DNA of 46,099 bases from CBDHHC01 sp050633205 (GCA_050633205.1 JBOEGA010000030.1:1-46099), one strand, 5' to 3'. Counted from the stretch's first letter, positions 1 through 9,027 are shown. A program made the numbers and translations. Notes: generated by a model from the sequence alone, not told the origin.

Positions 1-1833
1 TGCCTCTGCGAGCCGGTTGGTGGCCTGATAGAGCTCGGCCAGATTGTTGAGGCGGGTGGCCATATTGGGGTGGTCCGGGCCAAGGCTGGCCTCGTCGATG
101 GCAAGCGCGCGTTGCATCAGGGGCTCTGCCTGTTTGTAGTCAGCACGACTATTTAAAAAGTGAGCCGTAAGACCCAATAACAGTGTGGTCTTTGCTGCAT
201 CATCACCACTTTCCGGGGCAACATTCAGAACAGGTATAGCATGAGAGAGGTATTTCTGGCACTGAGGCCAAAAATTTGGATCACTACCATCATTGCCTTT
301 CGGCCAGGGAGCTGTGATTAAATCCAGTGCCTTCACAATTATAGCTGGCGCTGTTTCCCCCAACCGCTCCTGCATAACCTCCTGCACCAGTCGATGAATA
401 GACAGTCCTTCAGTACCATCCTCCAATTGACCCGGTTTTATCAGGGAAACCTCTGATAACGTTGCAAGTGCTGTATGCCTTGCAATCGGAGACATAAAGT
501 CTTCGGTAAATAAATCCACCGGAATATCATCAGAAGCCATATAGGCTAACGGACCAAGAAGCTGATCTGCTTCCGGGCAGGGCGGTTTGTTGTTGGCAGC
601 ATCGCCCTTTACAATGCTGTCCAGAGCTAATGTGAACGTTGCCCAGACACTTAAGGGATAACCGCCTTTATGGCGGGGCGGTTGTTTAAGCTGTTCCTGA
701 TAGTGATTGATATAATCTTTAAAAGCCATACGGCTTGATTTGCAGAATGCTGCCGCCTGTTCCAAAGCCAGAGGCAGGCAGCCCAGTGTTGTTGCAAGTT
801 GTTGGGCACCCTCTTTGTCATCACGTTCCGTACGATCAAGGATAAAGGTGATGGCTTCTTCTTCTGAAAACAGGCCAAGATCAATCTGACTGGCATGACC
901 TTGCCAGTCATTCCAGCGACTGGTCAGCAGAATATGTGCGCCTTTTTCAGGTATTATGCCATTCAATGCAGCCGGGTCTATAATATTGTCATAGATCAGC
1001 AACCATGGTTTTTCATATCCGCCCTTTGCAATGGCTTCCAAAGTCATAAGAACAGCCTGTTCACGATCTTCCACCTTGTCGAGACCTGATATCAAGCGTT
1101 TACCAAGTTCAATCAGGCTATTGGTCTGGTTCGATGGCGTATCGGCTAATATCCACCACACCCCCTGATAAGCCTGACGGTTTAACCAGCCATATTCCTG
1201 TGCCAGCACGGACTTGCCAATACCGCCATGTCCTGAGACGGCAGTTTTTTGTGTTACAGCAATCACTTCACCTGCGAACAGATGTTTTCTGATGTCTTCA
1301 AGATCGGTTTCCCGTGCTGTAAAATTGGGAACTGGTTTGATGTCGGAATGAAGAATTGTTTCAGGTTTAATCCACAGGTCCGGCATCGGTCCGGTCATCT
1401 GCAACACTGCGCCAGGCTCTATAGTCGCCAGAATAACGTCCGCCAGGGCCTTTTGATTGTCATTGTCCCGAAGGCTCACCAGATCACAGTAGGGGATATT
1501 TGCCAACAACCCATCAGGTGCACATTCTCTGATACGAAACGGTATAAGCCGCTCCTGTTCATTAAATATATCATCATGCAGAGCTGTGAAAGCTTCCTTC
1601 CGGCAATAATCACTGGCGAGATAATCTGAACTGTAAAGACAAATGACCCGCGCATTTGACCTCAAGGCTATGTCCATCGAATGTGTGAAATCAATGTTGC
1701 CGAAATCCTTTTCCTGATGAAAAGTCTTATACCCCCTATCATTCAGGATCTTAGCCACCAGAGCCGCGAATGTTTTGTCTTTGCTGGAGTAAGAGATAAA
1801 GAAATCTATGTCAGGAAGGACACCAGGCTGCAT
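1..1833 (-). CDS. TIR / NB-ARC (STAND) / TPR immune-type protein, C-terminus off the window
   Basis: The frame is open from an ATG at 1833 down to base 1 (611 residues) and continues off the left edge. Residues about 8-130 form a TIR domain: FFISYSSKD at 11-19 and SDYLASDYCRKE at 69-80, where E80 sits at the place of the catalytic Glu of TIR NADases. An NB-ARC/STAND ATPase follows, with Walker A GHGGIGKS (201-208), Walker B LLIYDN (278-283) and GCLPLAL (351-357). From about residue 550 the sequence becomes kinesin-light-chain-like TPRs (ALAIDEASLGPDHPN). Family knowledge: such proteins use repeats as sensor, the NTPase to oligomerise, and TIR to hydrolyse NAD or make a nucleotide signal, often in anti-phage defence. 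The trigger and a defence role are inferred. It lies just downstream of a toxin-like small gene on the same strand. No clear Shine-Dalgarno sequence precedes the ATG. Confidence 0.9.
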   Translation of the reverse strand, partial: MQPGVLPDIDFFISYSSKDKTFAALVAKILNDRGYKTFHQEKDFGNIDFTHSMDIALRSNARVICLYSSDYLASDYCRKEAFTALHDDIFNEQERLIPFRIRECAPDGLLANIPYCDLVSLRDNDNQKALADVILATIEPGAVLQMTGPMPDLWIKPETILHSDIKPVPNFTARETDLEDIRKHLFAGEVIAVTQKTAVSGHGGIGKSVLAQEYGWLNRQAYQGVWWILADTPSNQTNSLIELGKRLISGLDKVEDREQAVLMTLEAIAKGGYEKPWLLIYDNIIDPAALNGIIPEKGAHILLTSRWNDWQGHASQIDLGLFSEEEAITFILDRTERDDKEGAQQLATTLGCLPLALEQAAAFCKSSRMAFKDYINHYQEQLKQPPRHKGGYPLSVWATFTLALDSIVKGDAANNKPPCPEADQLLGPLAYMASDDIPVDLFTEDFMSPIARHTALATLSEVSLIKPGQLEDGTEGLSIHRLVQEVMQERLGETAPAIIVKALDLITAPWPKGNDGSDPNFWPQCQKYLSHAIPVLNVAPESGDDAAKTTLLLGLTAHFLNSRADYKQAEPLMQRALAIDEASLGPDHPNMATRLNNLAELYQATNRLAEA

Positions 1834-1979
1834 TATGAAATCTCGTTGTAAAAATGGTTTAAATAATAGGAGAAATATAGCATTGATTTATTATGGAATG
1901 AAGTAGTTTACAGTGCAGTCTGGTGGAAAAGGCCCTTTATAATTTGCCCAGTTTTATTGTTAGATAGAAGTGAAATTAT

Positions 1980-2014
1980 AAAAAAACCTCCTGAGGGAAG
2001 CGCTCAGGAGGTTT
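1980..2014 (-). terminator. Rho-independent terminator of the small peptide gene
   Basis: A perfect 12-bp stem (1984-1995 with 2003-2014) encloses a 7-base loop. On the minus strand it is followed by a run of seven T (1986-1980). It lies 23 bases past the stop codon of the 30-residue ORF, so it should end that transcript before the TIR gene. The left arm on the RNA contains CCUCCU, which is complementary to the AGGAGG ribosome binding site of the same transcript. Confidence 0.85.
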
Positions 2015-2037
2015 AGGGGAGTAATTAATTTAGGTGA

Positions 2038-2130
2038 CTACTTTTTACCAGAACGCCGGAATACATCAAAGACAAGATGCAGGATTGCAACGATGATACC
2101 AAGAATAGCTAACAGCAACTCTAAGCTCAT
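2038..2130 (-). CDS. 30-residue single-membrane-segment peptide, type I toxin-like
   Basis: ATG at 2130, stop TAG at 2040-2038. The peptide starts MSLELLLAILGII and ends DVFRRSGKK: a hydrophobic helix of about 20 residues followed by a basic tail. A near-perfect Shine-Dalgarno sequence (AAGGAGG) lies 6-7 bases upstream, and a strong terminator follows at once, so this is a compact self-contained transcription unit. Layout and composition resemble the Fst/Ldr, BsrG and holin-like type I toxins, whose peptides depolarise the membrane and are silenced by antisense RNA. Homology is not claimed. The antitoxin RNA is not identified; an antisense promoter on the plus strand would be expected within about 1850-2140. 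An ordinary small membrane protein is the alternative. Confidence 0.6.
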   Translation of the reverse strand: MSLELLLAILGIIVAILHLVFDVFRRSGKK

Positions 2131-2141
2131 ATAAGCCTCCT

Positions 2142-2586
2142 TAATCATGAATGTGAAAAAGTTTTGGTAGATACGGGTGAATATTTTCCAGTAAATACCG
2201 TGTGATATGGTAATGAATTAAGACTAAAAGTTAATTAAAGAATTTGAATAAAATTCTCTCGGAAAATATAAGGATTTGTTAATATTCACCAAACCCCACT
2301 TTGGAAGTGACATCCGAAATTTGGTTGAGATGCACAGGTTGCAATATGCAATGTAGCGGATTCCTACGAATCAGTTTGGTGCCGTCCTTATCCCCTGGAT
2401 AAACCATCACTGGATGAAATGGTGTTACATTTTGCTGTATGTGAGTTACGTAAAATGGTCTGTATGCTATTAGAAACCTGAAAGACACATGTAGGATATA
2501 CTTACCACACATCAGGTCCCATGTTTAGTCCCATCCTGGTATTAAAACTGTCAGTTTTATCAGATTTATAAGGAAGCTGCAGACAT
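2142..2586. other. Gene-free stretch between the small peptide gene and tRNA-Cys
   Basis: About 445 AT-rich bases with no ORF that has a ribosome binding site or recognisable product. It must carry the promoter of the small peptide gene at its left end (minus strand), but I see no convincing -35/-10 pair. Nothing else could be supported. Confidence 0.5.
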
Positions 2587-2608
2587 AAAAAAAGCGCGGA
2601 AACCGCGC
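2587..2608 (-). terminator. Terminator of tRNA-Cys
   Basis: A 6-bp all-GC stem (2594-2599 with 2603-2608, three-base loop) is followed on the minus strand by seven T (2593-2587). It begins 8 bases beyond the CCA end of the tRNA. Confidence 0.85.
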
Positions 2609-2615
2609 GATTTAC

Positions 2616-2689
2616 TGGAGGCGACACCCGGAATCGAACCGGGGTACACGGATTTGCAATCCGCTGCGTCACCACTCCGCCATGTCGCC
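2616..2689 (-). tRNA. tRNA-Cys (anticodon GCA)
   Basis: The 74-base minus-strand sequence folds as a tRNA. The acceptor stem GGCGACA pairs with TGTCGCC. The discriminator base is U, as expected for cysteine tRNAs. The CCA is encoded. The anticodon loop reads TTGCAAA, giving anticodon GCA. The T loop is TTCGATT, with stem CCGGG on one side and a partner reading CCCGG on the other. Confidence 0.97.
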
Positions 2690-2970
2690 TCTGGTTTTTT
2701 TCGTATGAAAAAAGTGTGTGATGAAAAGCTGTTGCGGTAATCGTTGAGATTTCCGAACTGCCTGTCACAATGAAATAAGACAGGCTGTCACTTAAGGCAA
2801 GCAAAAATATTAAAATTCCCTGTTTTTTCTTTATTTACGGACTTCCCTTAGCGTTATTTCATATTGTTGTGTTCAGGTGCTGGTAACTTGATGGATTTAC
2901 AAGTTTAATATGTTATGGTTTACAGATATTTGCGGCGCTTGTCGCTGGCCGTCAGAATCGGGAGAAGATG

Positions 2971-3642
2971 ATGAGTGATATTGAATTGGCGCGTTTGAAT
3001 ATGGTCGAATCGCAGGTGCGACCAAGTGATGTTACCGACCGCCGGATCATGCGTGCGATGTCTGAGCTTCCGAGAGATGAATTTGTTCCGGGCTCCATGA
3101 GGTCTATGGCCTATATGGATGAGGATATCCTTATACAGCCCGGGAGTGCTGACAGTGTTGCAAGATATCTGATGGCCCCGCGGATTTTTGCCAAGCTTGT
3201 ACAACTTGCCGAGGTTGCACCGGGAGATGTGGTTCTGGATGTCGGCTGCGGGAGCGGCTATTCTATCGCCGTGCTATCTCAACTTTGTGAGTCAGTTGTG
3301 GGTATTGAGGAAGATCAGGATCTGGTGAACAGAGCTGCAAAAAACTTCTCTGAACTCGGGATTGATAATGCAGTTGTTCTGCATTCAGGCCATAAGGATG
3401 GTAAGGCCGATGAGGCGCCTTATGATGTTATCTTTATGAATGGCTGTATTCCAGAGAAGCCTGATGCGTTGCTTGAGCAGCTGAAGGATCGTGGCAGGCT
3501 GGTAACAGTCATTGCATCAGGTGGTGTCGGTAAAGCCTATCTGTTCAAACGTGTGGGGGATAATGTGTCCGGAAGGCCTGCATTTGATGCCGCAGTTCCT
3601 GTACTTCCGGGGTTTGAAAAAGCTAAAGAATTTGTATTTTAA
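2971..3642 (+). CDS. Protein-L-isoaspartate O-methyltransferase family protein
   Basis: A SAM-dependent methyltransferase of the Pcm family (223 residues from this start). The N-terminal part has RLNMVESQVRPSDVTDRR and DEFVP, typical of the alphaproteobacterial Pcm-like branch. SAM motif I is VLDVGCGSGYS, with EED as the following acidic motif. True Pcm repairs isoaspartyl residues in damaged proteins; whether this branch keeps that activity is not shown by sequence. Two ATGs lie in tandem at 2968 and 2971. GGAG at 2961-2964 is better spaced for 2971. It sits upstream of tolC on the same strand, a frequent arrangement in the class, but 354 bases separate them, so tolC probably has its own promoter. 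Confidence 0.9.
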   Translation: MSDIELARLNMVESQVRPSDVTDRRIMRAMSELPRDEFVPGSMRSMAYMDEDILIQPGSADSVARYLMAPRIFAKLVQLAEVAPGDVVLDVGCGSGYSIAVLSQLCESVVGIEEDQDLVNRAAKNFSELGIDNAVVLHSGHKDGKADEAPYDVIFMNGCIPEKPDALLEQLKDRGRLVTVIASGGVGKAYLFKRVGDNVSGRPAFDAAVPVLPGFEKAKEFVF

Positions 3643-3996
3643 GGCTCTATTGACCTTTTCAATTCTGTGTTTCGTCCCTATTTTATTGTTTTGCACGATT
3701 CCCGAAATAACAGGGGTGTTGTCTTGTGTGATATGTGATATATTCCAGTCAGGTTGACGGGGTGCTATTATGCGTATTTCTTTTTTGAGCTGACCTGAAG
3801 TATTATTACATATATTGCGCGGGAGTGTTCAGGAAGAGCAGCGCATAATGTTGTGGGCATTGCAATTGTGCTCCTAAGTTCTTGTGATAAAGTCATAAAA
3901 AATGCATATTTTGGTAGATGTTCTATTCCTGCCGTGATTTGTCTATAATGATCGTTGTAACAGAACAGGCGCGTTTAACATATATAATGAGGCGAC
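3643..3996 (+). promoter_or_regulatory. Gene-free leader of tolC with a likely -10 element
   Basis: There is no supportable gene in these 354 bases. A consensus -10 hexamer TATAAT lies at 3944-3949, about 48 bases before the tolC start codon, with no good -35 at the matching distance. A TG two bases upstream is suggestive of an extended -10. GAGG at 3989-3992 serves as the tolC ribosome binding site. Confidence 0.4.
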
Positions 3997-5394
3997 ATGC
4001 TTAAGAAATACGAGAATAAGCTGGTAAGAGGCAAAAAATATATAAAAACCCTTACGGTATTCGCTGCAGCGGTATTTACTTTTAATGTTGCTGTTGCCGT
4101 AGAAAGTCAGGCGGAAAACCTGAAGGATGCTCTGGCTACTACATATATCAAGAACCCGACCCTGAATGCACAACGAGCCAGATTGCGGTCTACAGATGAA
4201 GGTGTATCTATTGCGCGCTCAGGTTTCAGGCCAAAAATTACCGGGAATGCCAGCTATACTTATCAGGAGAGCAGAGGGACAACGACGTCCAAGACCGAAA
4301 CCAAGGCTTATTCTGTCTCACTTACCCAGCCGGTTTTTCGCGGTTTCAGAACAATTAATACACTTCGCCAGGCTGAAGCTGAAGTGCTTGCCGGACGCGA
4401 AGATCTGCGTACAACTGAACAGGATATCTTTCTTCAGACAGTAACCGCCTATATGGATGTTGTAAGAGATCAGGCAATTGTTCGGCTTCGTCAGAATAAT
4501 GTGAAAGTCCTGACCAAGCAGCTCAGAGCAACAAATGACAGATTTCAGGTTGGTGAAGTTACAAAAACTGATGTTGCGCAGTCTACAGCTCGTCAAAGTG
4601 GAGCTGTTTCACAGTTAAGTCTGGCTAAAGCAAATCTTGCATCAAGCAGAGCTGTATATCAGAGGCTTGTAGGGAATATTCCTGGACATCTGAGATCTCC
4701 TAACGGCCTTAGAAAATATATTCCCAAGAATATGAGAGTTGCGCTTGAAATCGGGGATGCAGAGCATCCGGCAATTCTTGCTGCAGGTTATCGCGAACAG
4801 TCTGCAAAACATGCAGTGAAAACAATCCTGGGAGAGTTGCTTCCGGAAGTGAATTTTGATGCAGGTTATTCTGATTCCCGGACTGGTTCTCTTGTTTCTG
4901 AAACTTCTACGCTGACTGCACGTGCCAGTATGCCAATCTATCAGGGTGGTTCTATTTCAGCCCGGGTTCGTCAGGCCAAGCAGACCAGGGTGCAGCGTAT
5001 GCAGCAGGTAAAAGAAGCCAGCATTCGCATTAAAGCTGAAATCATTGCTTCATGGGGACAATGGGAAGCTTCAAAAGCAGCTCTTATTTCCAACAGATCC
5101 CAGGTGGAAGCCAGTAAGACTGCCTTGAATGGTGTGCGCGAAGAAGAAAAAGTCGGTCAAAGAACTGTTCTTGATGTTCTTGATGCAGAGCAGGAGTATC
5201 TTGATGCGCAGGTTGCCCTGTCTACGACCAAGAGAGATTATATTGTGGCTGGTTATTCCGTGCTTTCTTCTATAGGAAGGCTGGGAGCAGCTGATCTCAA
5301 TTTGTCTGTGCCGCTATATGATGCGACCAGATATTATGATAAAGTTAAAGGTAAATGGTTCGGATTCGGAAAATCTCGTATTAGCAAGAGATAG
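3997..5394 (+). CDS. tolC: TolC family outer membrane efflux / type I secretion channel
   Basis: 465 residues. An N-terminal signal peptide (basic start, hydrophobic stretch TLTVFAAAVFTFNVAVA) is followed by the mature start ENLKDALATTYIKNPTLNAQR, the usual TolC opening. The internal duplication of the family is visible: two coiled-coil halves, with PVFRGFRTINTLRQAEAEV in the first and PIYQGGSISARVRQAKQ in the second. The second half continues with GQRTVLDVLDAEQEYLDAQV. The protein would form the trimeric barrel and tunnel across the outer membrane and periplasm for tripartite efflux or type I secretion. No inner-membrane partners are adjacent. The start is fixed by GAGG four bases upstream. 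Confidence 0.93.
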   Translation: MLKKYENKLVRGKKYIKTLTVFAAAVFTFNVAVAVESQAENLKDALATTYIKNPTLNAQRARLRSTDEGVSIARSGFRPKITGNASYTYQESRGTTTSKTETKAYSVSLTQPVFRGFRTINTLRQAEAEVLAGREDLRTTEQDIFLQTVTAYMDVVRDQAIVRLRQNNVKVLTKQLRATNDRFQVGEVTKTDVAQSTARQSGAVSQLSLAKANLASSRAVYQRLVGNIPGHLRSPNGLRKYIPKNMRVALEIGDAEHPAILAAGYREQSAKHAVKTILGELLPEVNFDAGYSDSRTGSLVSETSTLTARASMPIYQGGSISARVRQAKQTRVQRMQQVKEASIRIKAEIIASWGQWEASKAALISNRSQVEASKTALNGVREEEKVGQRTVLDVLDAEQEYLDAQVALSTTKRDYIVAGYSVLSSIGRLGAADLNLSVPLYDATRYYDKVKGKWFGFGKSRISKR

Positions 5395-5585
5395 AGAAAA
5401 CAAGAATTATTGAATAATAATCACAACTTTCCCAGTGTTTGCGTATTGTGTTGTGGATTATATGTAGTATTGAATAAGATATTAGTGAATTCATCTACAT
5501 TTTTTGTCTAGAAGTAGAATAGATATAACACGTAATACGTAGTTAATACTGGGAGGAGCGGTTGATTGGAGGAGGCACACACCGG

Positions 5586-7229
5586 ATGAGCAATACGGAC
5601 CAAGCTCCCGAACCGACGATGGATGAGATACTTGCCTCAATACGTCGGATAATTTCTGATGAGCCAACAGATAATCAAAAAGCATCAGAGGGTGACAAGG
5701 ATTCTGTCGCTGACGATATTGCTCGTGCACTGAGTTTTGATTCCGGTGATGAGCCAGGCGTCATTGGCCTGGACGATGATATTCTCGAACTGACTGAAGT
5801 TGTTGCAAAGGATGATCCTGTTTCGAATAACGGTCTTTCAGGAAACGGGATTAATACGTCGGCTGATTCAGTTCCACCTGTTCCTATGGATTTTCAAACA
5901 ACACCTCCTGCCTTTCCTGAAGAGGGGGATATGGGAGAACATCCGGTGCAGGGATTCGGGGCTGAAGGGCTCAGTGGTAAAGAACTGGGAGCTGATGATT
6001 TTCCAGATGATGTTTTTGCCCCCGCTAATGCTGCTGAGCATAGCGGTGAAGACGCGCCTTTTGGTGAAGCACCTGCTGACTTTGGTCAGGAGCCGATTGC
6101 AGGTAACGAAGTTTCCGGCGTGAGCATGTCAGCTTTTGATGATCAGGCGATTTTTGCTGATGATGGACTTAATAACCCGGTGCAGAATCATGATGCTGAG
6201 TTTTCTGGAAATGAAAGCCTTACATCGCAAGGCTCTGAAACTGCTGTAGATTTGTCTGACAGTGACCAAAGTGCTATGTCAACTGAAGCTGATGATTCTT
6301 TAAGGGCAGATGATACGCCGGCGCTGGGTGAAGCCTTAAGCTGGGATTCTCTCGAAGAGGAATTTGGTCAGGACGCTAAAGGTGCTGAAGCGGCAGCAGA
6401 AGAGAGTGTCGAACAGGCTCAGGGTGTTGCCGAAGCTGTTGAAGCTTTGACGGGCGCACTTAATGAGGAAGCCTCTCTTGAAGAAGATGAGAATGTAACT
6501 TTTGGACAGTTATCTCCTGAGGATAATATTGAGACTGCTCTGGAGCAGGCTATCAGTGATATCGATCCGGAAGCGGGATGGGATGATAATCCGGAAGATG
6601 TGCAGAAAGCTTCTATGGAAGAGCAGGTTGTTGCCGAAACTGCTGCCGACCATGAAGCAGAGCTTTCATCAGAAGATGATGGCGGCAGTGATGAACAGGT
6701 GATGCAGGCGGCAGATGTTCAGGAGACTGCAGAGGTTGAGGTTGAAGAATCTATTGAGGCTGTTTCGGGTACTGAACCTGCTGATGAGAACAAAGATGAG
6801 GCTGAGAACTCTGTAAGCATATCAGCAGAGGAAGAAGAGAAAGCTGAAACTCAGGTACAAGAGGGGATGAGTGAGGATATGGCGTTATCAGAAGCAGCTG
6901 TTCAGCAAACTGAAAAAGAAGAGCTGGCAGAAACCCTCTCTGCGGTGAAGGAAAGTGTTGTGCAGGAAGCGACACCTGCCGAGCAGGCCGAAAGTGTTCA
7001 GAGTGCACAACAGCAGGCAACATCTGAGCCACAAGTGAGTGAAGTTGTTCCGGTACAGAAACAGGCTCCTTCTCCTTTGCAACAGCAAACGGCCGCTGCA
7101 GTAAGTCCGCTTGAGGAAAGCATCAAGGATATGCTGAAGCCAATGCTGAGAGAATGGCTGGACGATAATATGCCGAGGCTCCTTGAGGGCGCTATGAAAG
7201 AGCAACAAAAAACAGATCAGAAGAAGTAA
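5586..7229 (+). CDS. popZ: PopZ / DUF2497 family polar organizing protein with a very long acidic linker
   Basis: 547 residues. The N-terminal helix (EPTMDEILASIRRIISDE) and the C-terminal helices (LEESIKDMLKPMLREWLDDN, then MPRLLEGAMKEQ) are the two conserved ends of PopZ. Everything between is a low-complexity acidic region rich in E, D, A, S and Q. Caulobacter PopZ is about 177 residues, so the linker here is several times longer. PopZ forms a polar condensate that anchors parS/ParB and cell-cycle regulators; the acidic linker tunes its material state. The start is ATG 5586, set by GGAGGAGG at 5568-5575; an in-frame TTG at 5562 precedes that ribosome binding site and is unlikely. Confidence 0.9.
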   Translation: MSNTDQAPEPTMDEILASIRRIISDEPTDNQKASEGDKDSVADDIARALSFDSGDEPGVIGLDDDILELTEVVAKDDPVSNNGLSGNGINTSADSVPPVPMDFQTTPPAFPEEGDMGEHPVQGFGAEGLSGKELGADDFPDDVFAPANAAEHSGEDAPFGEAPADFGQEPIAGNEVSGVSMSAFDDQAIFADDGLNNPVQNHDAEFSGNESLTSQGSETAVDLSDSDQSAMSTEADDSLRADDTPALGEALSWDSLEEEFGQDAKGAEAAAEESVEQAQGVAEAVEALTGALNEEASLEEDENVTFGQLSPEDNIETALEQAISDIDPEAGWDDNPEDVQKASMEEQVVAETAADHEAELSSEDDGGSDEQVMQAADVQETAEVEVEESIEAVSGTEPADENKDEAENSVSISAEEEEKAETQVQEGMSEDMALSEAAVQQTEKEELAETLSAVKESVVQEATPAEQAESVQSAQQQATSEPQVSEVVPVQKQAPSPLQQQTAAAVSPLEESIKDMLKPMLREWLDDNMPRLLEGAMKEQQKTDQKK

Positions 7230-7241
7230 TTCTGATCTGTT
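7207..7241 (-). terminator. Terminator of the IscA/ErpA-type gene embedded in the end of popZ
   Basis: A perfect 12-bp stem (7211-7222 with 7230-7241) encloses a 7-base loop that contains the popZ stop codon. On the minus strand it ends in six T (7212-7207), so it terminates the convergent iron-sulfur gene. Plus-strand readthrough lacks a clean T run. Confidence 0.7.
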
Positions 7242-7276
7242 CATTAATTATACTGAATTGCGGGGGAGCTCTCAGT

Positions 7277-7609
7277 TTAAACTGAAAAGCTTACTCCGCA
7301 TCCGCAGGCTGCGATTGCATTCGGGTTGTTTACTCTGAATGATGCACCAATCAGATCGTCAACAAAATCCACCTCAGATCCCTGTACATACATGATTGAT
7401 ACCGTATCAATCAGAAGCTTAGCACCGTCTTTTTCAATCAGTACATCTTCGTCGGTCATGCTATCAACGAGGTCAAACTGGTATTGAAAGCCGGAGCATC
7501 CTCCGCCCTCTACGCTTAAACGCAGCATGGTCTTATCAGTTTGTGCCGCCATAATTTCGTTGATGCGCTTAGCTGCCTGTGCGCTAAGAGTGATATTATT
7601 TTCGGTCAT
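7277..7609 (-). CDS. HesB/IscA/ErpA family iron-sulfur insertion protein
   Basis: 110 residues from ATG 7609. This start gives MTENNITLSAQAAKRI, the usual ErpA/IscA opening. An upstream in-frame GTG at 7630 would add seven residues and lacks a ribosome binding site. The three conserved cysteines are present: C in GGGCSGF and the C-terminal pair in AACGCGVSF. The family delivers Fe-S clusters to apo-enzymes in the cytoplasm as an A-type carrier. It faces popZ convergently and dgt divergently, with a spacer of 227 bases that must carry both promoters. Whether it is functionally ErpA or IscA cannot be decided from sequence alone. Confidence 0.93.
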   Translation of the reverse strand: MTENNITLSAQAAKRINEIMAAQTDKTMLRLSVEGGGCSGFQYQFDLVDSMTDEDVLIEKDGAKLLIDTVSIMYVQGSEVDFVDDLIGASFRVNNPNAIAACGCGVSFSV

Positions 7610-7836
7610 CGGTAATGTCAGATCTTTCACCTGTTTTCAAATCAGCCTGCAGAATAGCAGAATTCTGTTTTAGATATGCAAATTAAATGGCAAAGCGTTT
7701 AATTCAACGAGTTCTTATGTTTATCCATGTATAAGAATGTAAGATCTGTTACGGATATGTCAAATCCAGTGACTATATATCTTTGTGATTGTCAGTGAAA
7801 GGTCATCATGTGGGATTTCATGTATCAAAAAGGTTA

Positions 7837-9027
7837 ATGAATCTGGCTCCTTATGCTTCCAAGGTTGCTGATTGCCGGGGGCGCCTGATTTCCGAGCAGG
7901 AGAGTGAAACGCGTACCCCATTTCAGAGGGACCGGGACCGGATTATCCATTGCAGTGCGTTCAGGCGTCTGAATTACAAGACACAGGTTTTTGTTTTTCA
8001 TGAGGGGGATCATTACCGTAGCCGCCTTACGCACAGTCTGGAAGTCGGGCAGATTGCGCGGACGATTGCACGTTACCTCAGTCTGGATGAGGATCTGGCA
8101 GAAACTCTGGCGCTGGCTCATGATCTGGGACACCCGCCATTCGGACATGCCGGGGAGCGTGCTCTCAACAAAGTCATGAAGGATTATGGTGGTTTTGATC
8201 ATAATGCACAAAGCCTCAGGGTTGTTACGTTTCTTGAGCGGAAATATGCGGAATTTGACGGATTGAACCTGTCCTGGGAAACTCTCGAAGGGCTGGTCAA
8301 GCATAATGGTCCATTAACCGGTGCTGAAGGCGAGCCTATTGGCGGTTATGAAAGTTCGGGTATCCCGGGAATTATTCTTGATTATCAGGAGAAGCAGGAT
8401 CTGGAGCTCGGAAGTTTTGCCTCTGCTGAAGCGCAGGTTGCAGCCGTTGCTGATGATATTGCCTATAATAATCATGACCTTGATGATGGATTGCGTGCCG
8501 GGCTTATCAAGCTTGAGCATCTAGCAGAGATGCCAATTACATCGCGTTTGCTGGATGAGATACAACAGAAATATCCCAACCTGGAGGCTGAACGGGGGAT
8601 CTATGAGCTTAACAGGCGTCTGATCACTTTGCTGGTCAATGATGTTCTGGAGGTTGGCAAGTCCCGTTTTGAAGAATTTGCTCCGCAATCTGTTGAGGAT
8701 ATCAGGCAGGCGGATCAGTCCTATATTCAGTTTTCCGAGCAGGTAACCGAGGAGCTGGATGCTCTTCGTTTCTTTTTAATTTCGTGGGTTTACAGGGATG
8801 TCAGAGTCGAGCGGATTATGAGTGATGCGGCTCAGATCGTACGGGATCTGTTTGAACTCTTTATGCAAAACCCTGAAAAATTACCTAAAATCTGGGCGGA
8901 TGGAGTAACAGGGGCGTGTGAGGAAGACAGAGCCCGGCTGATATGCGATTTTGTGTCGGGAATGACTGACAGGTTTGCAATTAATGAACATCGCAGATTG
9001 TTTGACGTGACGCCCGATTTGCGTTAG
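7837..9027 (+). CDS. dgt: Deoxyguanosinetriphosphate triphosphohydrolase-like protein
   Basis: 396 residues; an HD-domain dNTPase that splits dNTP to deoxynucleoside and triphosphate. Visible motifs are RLTHSLEVGQIAR (H66), AHDLGHPPFGHAGE (H95, D96) and DDIAYNNHDLDDGL, which together supply the metal ligands. The N-terminal FQRDRDRIIHCSAFRRL is also characteristic. The frame is open upstream to a TTG at 7789, but the family starts close to LAPYA and a purine-rich AAAAAGG precedes ATG 7837, so that start was chosen. argS follows 94 bases downstream on the same strand, as in many alphaproteobacteria. Confidence 0.93.
   Translation: MNLAPYASKVADCRGRLISEQESETRTPFQRDRDRIIHCSAFRRLNYKTQVFVFHEGDHYRSRLTHSLEVGQIARTIARYLSLDEDLAETLALAHDLGHPPFGHAGERALNKVMKDYGGFDHNAQSLRVVTFLERKYAEFDGLNLSWETLEGLVKHNGPLTGAEGEPIGGYESSGIPGIILDYQEKQDLELGSFASAEAQVAAVADDIAYNNHDLDDGLRAGLIKLEHLAEMPITSRLLDEIQQKYPNLEAERGIYELNRRLITLLVNDVLEVGKSRFEEFAPQSVEDIRQADQSYIQFSEQVTEELDALRFFLISWVYRDVRVERIMSDAAQIVRDLFELFMQNPEKLPKIWADGVTGACEEDRARLICDFVSGMTDRFAINEHRRLFDVTPDLR

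Noticed and set aside
2279..2512. Minus-strand 77-codon ORF between the small peptide gene and tRNA-Cys
   Set aside because: No ribosome binding site and no protein-like pattern; probably chance.
2502..2804. Minus-strand 100-codon ORF
   Set aside because: It runs through the tRNA-Cys gene and its terminator; the translated sequence is a tRNA readthrough.
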